From Desulfohalobiaceae bacterium S24 (GTDB lineage: Bacteria; Desulfobacterota; Desulfovibrionia; Desulfovibrionales; Desulfothermaceae): a DNA stretch of 56,683 bases. The DNA lies in NCBI GenBank assembly GCA_011389765.1, contig JAABTT010000014.1, forward strand, positions 1 through 56,683, in the 5' to 3' direction. Both the position numbers and the translations under genes were made by a program. Positions 51,931-56,683 of this stretch are shown here, piece after piece. The notes under the pieces are model-generated. The model was not told the origin of the DNA and ran no database searches. It saw nothing but the letters and a program-made list of their open reading frames with translations. Numbering within the stretch: the stretch's first letter is position 1; every line of letters begins with the position of its first letter.

Positions 51931-52015
51931 CGGTTGAAAGCCGTGGAAAAGGGAAATAATGGCTAACTTCTTAGAAAGTGATCAATTTGAAACCCCAAAA
52001 TTGAGCGGAAGCGAA

Positions 52016-52098
52016 CCTGCGAATAACTCGATTTCATCGGGGTTTACCCAATGAAATAGAGCTGAAAGCTCCCCTGCGAATGCGGGATTTCATCGGGG
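52016..52098. repeat. Direct repeat pair upstream of the RAYT gene
   Basis: CCTGCGAAT...GATTTCATCGGGG occurs twice, at 52016-52042 and 52073-52098, 57 bases apart. They flank the start side of the transposase gene, the position where RAYT genes often carry REP-like copies. The rest of 51931-52172 shows no gene. Confidence 0.65.
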
Positions 52099-52172
52099 GC
52101 TGAAAACAGGCTTCCTAACATTTTTGTCTCGATATGTGAATACCTTACGCAGGTCCGTAGAAAGGACGCGGG

Positions 52173-53093
52173 ATGTATAGGCGAGAGATAATGATAACCG
52201 GCAATGTGCAGCGGGTATTTAGAGCCAGGTATAAGGTGAATGATCCTGGTTTGATATCACACATCACCCAGCGGGCTGCTGGTAAAGAGCCTCTTTTTGT
52301 GGAAGACAGTGACTACATGTCCATGCTGGGGCTACTAAAGGAAAGTGCAGAAAAATTCAATCTCACCTATTACGCCCTGTGTTTGATGCCGAATCATATC
52401 CATATTCTCATCGAACCGCAGGAAAAGAACCTCGCTGAAGCCATGCGTTCCATATTCTCGAGGTATGCCGCGAAGTTCAACCTGAAATATCAGCGCCGGG
52501 GACATCTCTTTGGCGGCCCGTATCGACAGTCGGTGTGTTTGGACAGCACTTACCTGCTGACTGCCTCGGTGTACATCCATCTCAATCCTGTTCGGGCCGG
52601 GCTGTCCGATACAGCCTCTGACTATCAATGGACTTCCTGTTCGCTGTATTGCCAAGAGGATTCCAAAGAGTCATTTGTCGACCCCCGACCTATCCTGCGG
52701 TTGGTGCATGCTGATGAGGGGACTGCTCGAAAGAAATACAGGCAGATTCTGCAACAGGCCCAAGGAACGGAATCTCAGAATGCTTTGGAGCAGGAAGGGG
52801 CCATTGAAAAATTTTGCCTGCGGCTGTATGAGATGTTTCCTTCATTATTCAGGAAACTGGGGAAAAAGGCGGGAAAAGCCCGGAAAAACTCTTCTGCTAT
52901 TCTGGAATTGACCGAGCTGGAGCGCCGGTTGCAGGAGATGAGCTTTGCCAAATCTCGATCCCCCGAGAGTAAAAAAGCCAAAAAATACATAGTAGAGCAG
53001 CTGCTGGCCAGGGGGTTCAAAAAGACGGAAATTGCGGCACGCCTGGGGATTTCGCGGACAAGCGTCTACAATATTTTAAACACAACAGATTGA
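52173..53093 (+). CDS. REP-associated tyrosine transposase (RAYT, Y1_Tnp) with C-terminal HTH
   Basis: 306 residues. The HUH motif is His75-Ile-His77 (MPNHIHILIEP) and the nucleophile Tyr98 (SIFSRYAAKF). NPVRAGL (138-144) and the ASVYIHLN segment are RAYT hallmarks. The C-terminus (about 270-300) is a helix-turn-helix (FKKTEIAARLGISRTSVYNIL). RAYTs cut single-stranded REP hairpins and spread them. The frame is intact; repeats lie on both sides. Start ATG 52173 or ATG 52191 (MITGN). Confidence 0.92.
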   Translation: MYRREIMITGNVQRVFRARYKVNDPGLISHITQRAAGKEPLFVEDSDYMSMLGLLKESAEKFNLTYYALCLMPNHIHILIEPQEKNLAEAMRSIFSRYAAKFNLKYQRRGHLFGGPYRQSVCLDSTYLLTASVYIHLNPVRAGLSDTASDYQWTSCSLYCQEDSKESFVDPRPILRLVHADEGTARKKYRQILQQAQGTESQNALEQEGAIEKFCLRLYEMFPSLFRKLGKKAGKARKNSSAILELTELERRLQEMSFAKSRSPESKKAKKYIVEQLLARGFKKTEIAARLGISRTSVYNILNTTD

Positions 53094-53107
53094 GGGTGAC
53101 ACTTTGT

Positions 53108-53330
53108 ACAAAACGCGTTTGACGCGAAGTGTAAAGATAATGGATTTAAGTTGACAGAAAGCGCTTGACGCGGAATGTGCTCCTGCCCCTGCTCAAGGTC
53201 TCGGAGCTGGCCGTGGGGCGTTGGGAGAAATGCTGGTGATTGCGGAATGGGCGCATTAAGTTTACACATCGCGTTTGACGTAAAAATTAAATTAACAAAC
53301 CGCGTTTGACGCGAAGCGTAAAGATAAGGG
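53108..53330. repeat. Four copies of a CGCGTTTGACGCG-type repeat after the RAYT gene
   Basis: Copies near 53108-53140, 53156-53180, 53264-53290 and 53295-53330. Copies 1 and 4 share ACAAA, CGCGTTTGACGCGAAG and GTAAAGATAA. CGCG-N5-CGCG is symmetric and can pair as a short hairpin. They are likely substrates or remnants left by the neighbouring transposase. No gene is seen in 53094-53440. Confidence 0.75.
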
Positions 53331-53440
53331 AGTTAGAGGTCAGGGGGCAGTCTTCGGACAGGAGGGACCAATCCTCCGGATTGGAAGCCATAAGGGCTGG
53401 AAGCGGCCCCGGAGGGAGGTCAGAGGACAATGCACACTCG

Positions 53441-53539
53441 AACAGCGCCTTTGTGCACGAAACGGCAGTCATAGATCAACCGGCAGAAATCGGACAGGGC
53501 ACGAAGATCTGGCATTTCTCCCACGTGCTCAAGAAGTGA
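53441..53539 (+). pseudogene. 5' fragment of a hexapeptide-repeat acetyltransferase (WlbB/WbpD type)
   Basis: About 33 codons read NSAFVHETAVIDQPAEIGQG and TKIWHFSHVLKK before a stop. This matches the N-terminal turn of left-handed beta-helix sugar N-acetyltransferases, which begin FVHE...EIGxGTKIWHFSHI. The remaining 150 or so residues are absent; the next gene starts at once. Confidence 0.75.
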
Positions 53540-53547
53540 GTGGTGGA

Positions 53548-54590
53548 ATGGATATTCAAGGGAAAAAATTTTTGGTCATTGGCGGGGCCGGGTTCATCGG
53601 CTCTCATGTGGTGGATCAGTTGATTTTGGAGGATGTTCAGGAGATTCGGATTTAAGACAACTTTACCCGGGGCAGCGAGGAAAATCTTGCAGGTGCCCTC
53701 AACGATCCACGTGTTAAGGTTTTCGATCTGGGCGGAGAGCTTTTATACAAAGATATCTTGAATACGGCCATGGAAGGAATCGACGGTATTTTCCATCTGG
53801 CCGCCCTCTGGCTGCTGCATTGTTACGACTACCCGAGATCCGCCTTTGAAGTGAATATTGGCGGAACGTTCAATGTCTTGGAAGGTGTGATCAACAATGG
53901 TATAAAAAACTCGTCTACTCTTCTTCGGCTTCGGTTTACGGGGATGCGGTTCAAGTGCCCATGACCGAGGAGCATCCCTACAACAACACCAATTTCTATG
54001 GAGCCACCAAAATTGCCGGCGAACAGATGTGCCGAGCCCTCTATCACCGTTACAAGGACAAGGCAAACCATTTCGACTACACCGGCCTGCGTTACATGAA
54101 CGTCTACGGCCCCGGGCAGGATTATCAGGAAACCTACATCGCGGTGATCATGAAAATTTTCGATCGTCTGGACAGCGACCTGCCTCCAATTGTCTACGGT
54201 GACGGCTCCCAATCCTACGACTTTATATACGTGGGTGATAGTGCCAGGGCCAATATCCAGGCCATGAAATCAGAAGCTACGGATGCCTTCTACAATGTTG
54301 GCATGGGCCTCAAAACATCGATTAGCGAACTGGCTGAACTTATTGTCGAGGTCACCGGTTCAGACCAGCAGATCGAGTACAGACCCGGAGGGCTGACTTT
54401 TGTCAAGAACCGGGTCGGGTCCACTGAAAAAGCTGAAAATGAAATTGGATTCAGGGCAAAAGTCCAGCTGCGGCAAGGTTTACAGCAACTCATTGCCTGG
54501 CGGAACAGTCACAAAGCGGAGGTGGAGAAGAGGAGGAAAAAGCTCAAAGCTGAAAGCCCGAAAGATAAGACAGAGGAGAATTCAGAATGA
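53548..54590 (+). pseudogene. NAD-dependent epimerase with a nonsense codon and a frameshift
   Basis: About 347 codons in total. The N-terminus KFLVIGGAGFIGSHVVDQL is a full Rossmann start. An in-frame TAA at 53653-53655 stands where relatives have TAC (IYDNFTRGS). Near 53904-53909 an A6 run lacks one A, so the frame jumps, and the family sequence resumes as LVYSSSASVYGDAVQVPM. The rest is complete: NNTNFYGATKIAGEQM (catalytic Tyr/Lys), YTGLRYMNVYGP and the substrate loop. Two lesions mean the gene is dead unless they are sequence errors. Confidence 0.85.
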
Positions 54591-54665
54591 ATAGGAATCT
54601 CACTGATAATTTGCATCATATTAGTTCGATACCGCAGAGAACTTTGTAAATGTAAAGAGGTGAAT

Positions 54666-54866
54666 ATGAAATATAAGATCATATTAGAAGATTCCGAAGA
54701 AGGAATTGCCGTGTCAGTTCCAGGTTTACCCGGATGTCATTCGCAAGGTGCTACAGAACAAGAGGCTATTGAAAATATTAGAACTGCTATTCAAGAATAC
54801 CTCGAAGTTGTTGAGGAATTAAGCAAAGAAAAAAAGAGTCAAGAGATTGAGATAGCTGCGCTTTAG
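54666..54866 (+). CDS. hicB: HicB-family antitoxin (short form)
   Basis: 66 residues with the HicB partial RNase-H fold: YKIILEDSEEGIAVSVPGLPGCHSQGATEQEAIENIRTAIQEYL. No separate DNA-binding domain, as in short HicB. ATG at 54666 is five bases from AAAGAGG. The hicA remnant starts two bases after its stop, in the B-A order. Confidence 0.92.
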   Translation: MKYKIILEDSEEGIAVSVPGLPGCHSQGATEQEAIENIRTAIQEYLEVVEELSKEKKSQEIEIAAL

Positions 54867-54868
54867 TT

Positions 54869-55081
54869 ATGCCAAAATTGCCTGGTATCCATCATCTTCA
54901 GGCTATCCGTGCCTTGGAAAAAGCCGGCTTTAGGGTAGCTCGACAATGAAAGCATGTTGTAATGACAGGCGAAATACGTATCCTGACCATCCCTCGCCAT
55001 AATCCAATAAATGCAATCACTATGGGCAATATTGTTCGGGATGCTGGTTTGACAAATGATGAATTTCGTAAACTCTTGTAA
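54869..55081 (+). pseudogene. hicA: HicA toxin interrupted by one nonsense codon
   Basis: 70 codons with an in-frame TGA at 54947-54949. The sequence is otherwise complete: LPGIHHLQAIRALEKAGFRVARQ, stop, KHVVMTGEIRILTIPRHNPINAITMGNIVRDAGLTNDEFRKLL. The position of the stop normally holds Gly or Arg just before the catalytic-His segment KHxxM. One C-to-T or G-to-T change explains it. The antitoxin is intact. Confidence 0.88.
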
Positions 55082-55089
55082 GCTCTTGG

Positions 55090-55825
55090 ATGAAAATGAT
55101 CCCATTGATAAAGCCTTACATAACCGACGAAGCCAAAACCGAAGTGTTAAAAGTTCTGGACAGCGGCTTTTTGACCGAAGGGGCGGTGACAAAGGAGTTT
55201 GAAACAGCCTGCCGGGATTATATCGGCTGCAGTCAGGCTATCGCCGTCTCCAATTTTACGGTCGGCTTAGAGATGGCCCTGCGGGTTCTGGGTATTGGAC
55301 CGGGGAATGAAGTTGTTGTTCCAGACTATACCTATCCGGCGACAGCTTCGGTGGTTTCAATCGTTGGGGGCACCCCGGTGCTTGTGGATATCGACCCCGA
55401 GACCATGCTCATCAACTATGAGAAGCCCTTGAAAAAGCCATTACCAGCAAGACCAAAGCCATAATACCGGCTTCTCTATTCGACAACCCCTTGGACTGGA
55501 AAAGACTGCATGTGCTGAAAGAGAAGTATCAATTTTATATTATTGAAGATGCGGCTTGTTCCTTGGGGACTGAATACAAGGACATGAAAGTCGGCACCCA
55601 GGCGGACATATCGGTTTTCAGTCTGCATCCGCGAAAGTTCATTACCACCGGCGAAGGCCGCCTGATCACCACCAATAATGAGGCCTGGGCCGAGTGGATG
55701 CGATCCTATAAACATTTCGGCATGGGGTCCGGGGATACACGATCATTAGTCAGATTTGAGCGCATCGGGAGCAATCACAAGCTGAGCGACGTTTTGACGG
55801 CAATAGGTCTGGACCTATACCGGGA
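55090..55825 (+). pseudogene. DegT-family aminotransferase, frameshifted and 3' truncated
   Basis: N-terminal part MIPLIKPYITDEAKTEVLKVLDSG and TVGLEMALRVLGIGPGNEVVVPDYTYPATASVVSIVGGTPVLVDID fits DegT enzymes. The frame shifts near 55423 and resumes as KAIIPASLFDNPLDW, EDAACSLGTEY and SLHPRKFITTGEGRLITT, which holds the PLP lysine, then NHKLSDVLTAIGLDLYR. Sequence of a different family then follows without a stop. Over 100 C-terminal residues are lost. Confidence 0.82.
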
Positions 55826-56210
55826 AAGAAAAACTTCGTCCAGTCTACAATACGCAACGTCGGCGACGTATAAGAAGGAACGATCCAAAAGGTATGATAC
55901 GCCCGTGGGGTCTTTTTTGTACCAGGATGTTCCGGCCGGTGTGTATCCCCATGGGGTCATGTTTGCCGGTGAAGGTGAGCATCGTTTTCTTATTGCTTCT
56001 GCTGAAAAGGCGCTTTGCGACGAGCTGTATCTAACCTCAGGGGTCCGGTCCTTGGGGCGGCTTGAGCATCTGCTGTTTGAGGACCTGCGGCTGGACCTGC
56101 CGGCGTTCAACCAACTGGATCATGGGGCATTGATGTTACTGGCGGTTCATTATAAGACCGCAACCCTGGCCACACTGGTGAAGTTCGTAAGGAAAAAAAT
56201 CAATGCGTGA
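55826..56210 (+). pseudogene. AbiEi-like antitoxin fragment joined to the DegT remnant
   Basis: About 128 codons in the same frame as the broken DegT gene. The translation (YKKERSKRYDTPVGSFLYQDVP, FLIASAEKALCDELYLTSGVRSLGRLEHLLFEDLRLDLP) is the C-terminal domain of AbiEi antitoxins. The winged-helix N-terminus is missing. Illegitimate recombination probably fused the two gene pieces. An AbiEii toxin does not follow. Confidence 0.75.
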
Positions 56211-56443
56211 CAGCAAGTGTCCAATTATTTGAATCGTATCTCCAATCAGAAAAAACAACCCTCCCCGATAGCATCCGCCTTTATAAAGACAAATACCCGC
56301 ATTCATCTGATGAAGGCCAATGTACCCAAGGCTGTTGCCGACAGGATACATCGCGATGCAGTTTGCAAAAAGATGAACTGATAAGGTGTCAAAAACCAAA
56401 GCTGGCTACACCCGCAACCCAATACAAAATAAAGAGTACATTG

Positions 56444-56584
56444 AACCGCCCGCTCCGCAATCTGGACCGGCTCGGCGCCCTGGCCATGATCTGCGACCGG
56501 GATGAAACGCAGCTGGCAGCGTTTCGCAAACAGCTGCCGGGTGTGGAAACCTGGAAGATAACGGTCTCAGAGACCATTCAGTAG
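56444..56584 (+). pseudogene. Fragment of a Gfo/Idh/MocA oxidoreductase (N-terminal part)
   Basis: About 46 codons: RPLRNLDRLGALAMICDRDETQLAAFRKQLPGVETW matches the helix after the GxGxxG motif of Gfo/Idh/MocA sugar dehydrogenases (RNLxxLGAL...CDRD). The glycine motif before it and the catalytic domain after it are missing. From 56211 to 56443 and from 56585 to the window end I recognise no gene; a short frame ending in IREYNHIALDT stays unassigned. Confidence 0.65.
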
Positions 56585-56683
56585 ATTTGAATACAATTCC
56601 GGTACAAACGAGCATTTCTTGACGGTGGATGAAATCAGGGAATACAATCATATTGCGCTTGATACATAACGCAGAAAGAAATT

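Noticed and set aside
53108-53330. CRISPR-like repeats after the RAYT gene
   Set aside because: Only four copies, two of them eroded, with very unequal spacing (roughly 5 to 85 bases).
56211-56443. A real gene for the 125-codon frame from 56207
   Set aside because: Only the last third resembles a known family (Gfo/Idh/MocA); the first part shows no motif, so only the fragment is listed.

Overview
The window (about 56.7 kb) reads as a chromosomal piece of a Gram-negative, probably sulfate-reducing Desulfobacterota, most like Desulfovibrionales. This rests on the gene order tuf-S10-spc-alpha with rpmJ directly after secY, cmk next to hisC, a stand-alone IMP cyclohydrolase domain, GNAT-nitrilase fusions and ZraSR-type sigma-54 pairs. 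The genus is inference; a salt-tolerant relative would fit the glycine betaine ABC system.

1-13.9 kb: the 3' end of tuf, then an uninterrupted co-directional ribosomal superoperon (rpsJ to rplQ, with secY and rpoA) closed by a strong terminator. Several genes start at GTG or TTG. adk, map and infA are absent between secY and rpmJ. 13.9-24.5 kb (minus strand): cmk, hisC, a small unknown gene, the type IV pilus set pilM-N-O-P-Q, a universal stress protein, hflX and an IMP cyclohydrolase. 24.6-29.5 kb (plus): cobU-like, a Tat-exported family 5 solute-binding protein, a GNAT-nitrilase fusion and a GlnQ-like ATPase, the two transport genes without permeases. 29.8-33.1 kb (minus): proV-proX-proW. 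33.4-37.5 kb: a TrpD-like protein with a changed phosphate-binding loop, a RocB-like M20 hydrolase, an SNase-fold protein and 6-phosphogluconolactonase.

37.7-41.8 kb is the most system-like part. A membrane histidine kinase with Met/His-rich periplasmic segments and a sigma-54 response regulator overlap by ATGA. They are followed by a sigma-54 (-24/-12) promoter bracketed by a 14-bp inverted repeat, and then by an exported Gly/Arg/Gln-rich protein ending in a PepSY-like segment. This suggests a self-contained envelope (metal?) stress circuit.

41.8-56.7 kb is accessory and partly decayed: a 21-unit heptanucleotide array, an MBL-hydrolase remnant, a sugar epimerase joined to an RsbRD_N-like helical domain, an M20 amidohydrolase, a cupin and YciH/SUI1. 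It also holds several toxin-antitoxin loci (AbiEii with a partner, HepT-MntA, Phd with an internally deleted VapC, HicB with a nonsense-bearing HicA, and an AbiEi fragment), a PD-(D/E)XK protein with a duplicated Trp-rich coiled coil, a PIN-DegT fusion, a RAYT transposase among REP-like repeats, and broken nucleotide-sugar genes (acetyltransferase, epimerase, DegT, Gfo/Idh/MocA).

A theme runs through the window: intergenic heptanucleotide repeats whose units all fit GAA-N4. They tend to lie at, or start inside, stop codons. All protein family names come from reading translated sequence without database searches.
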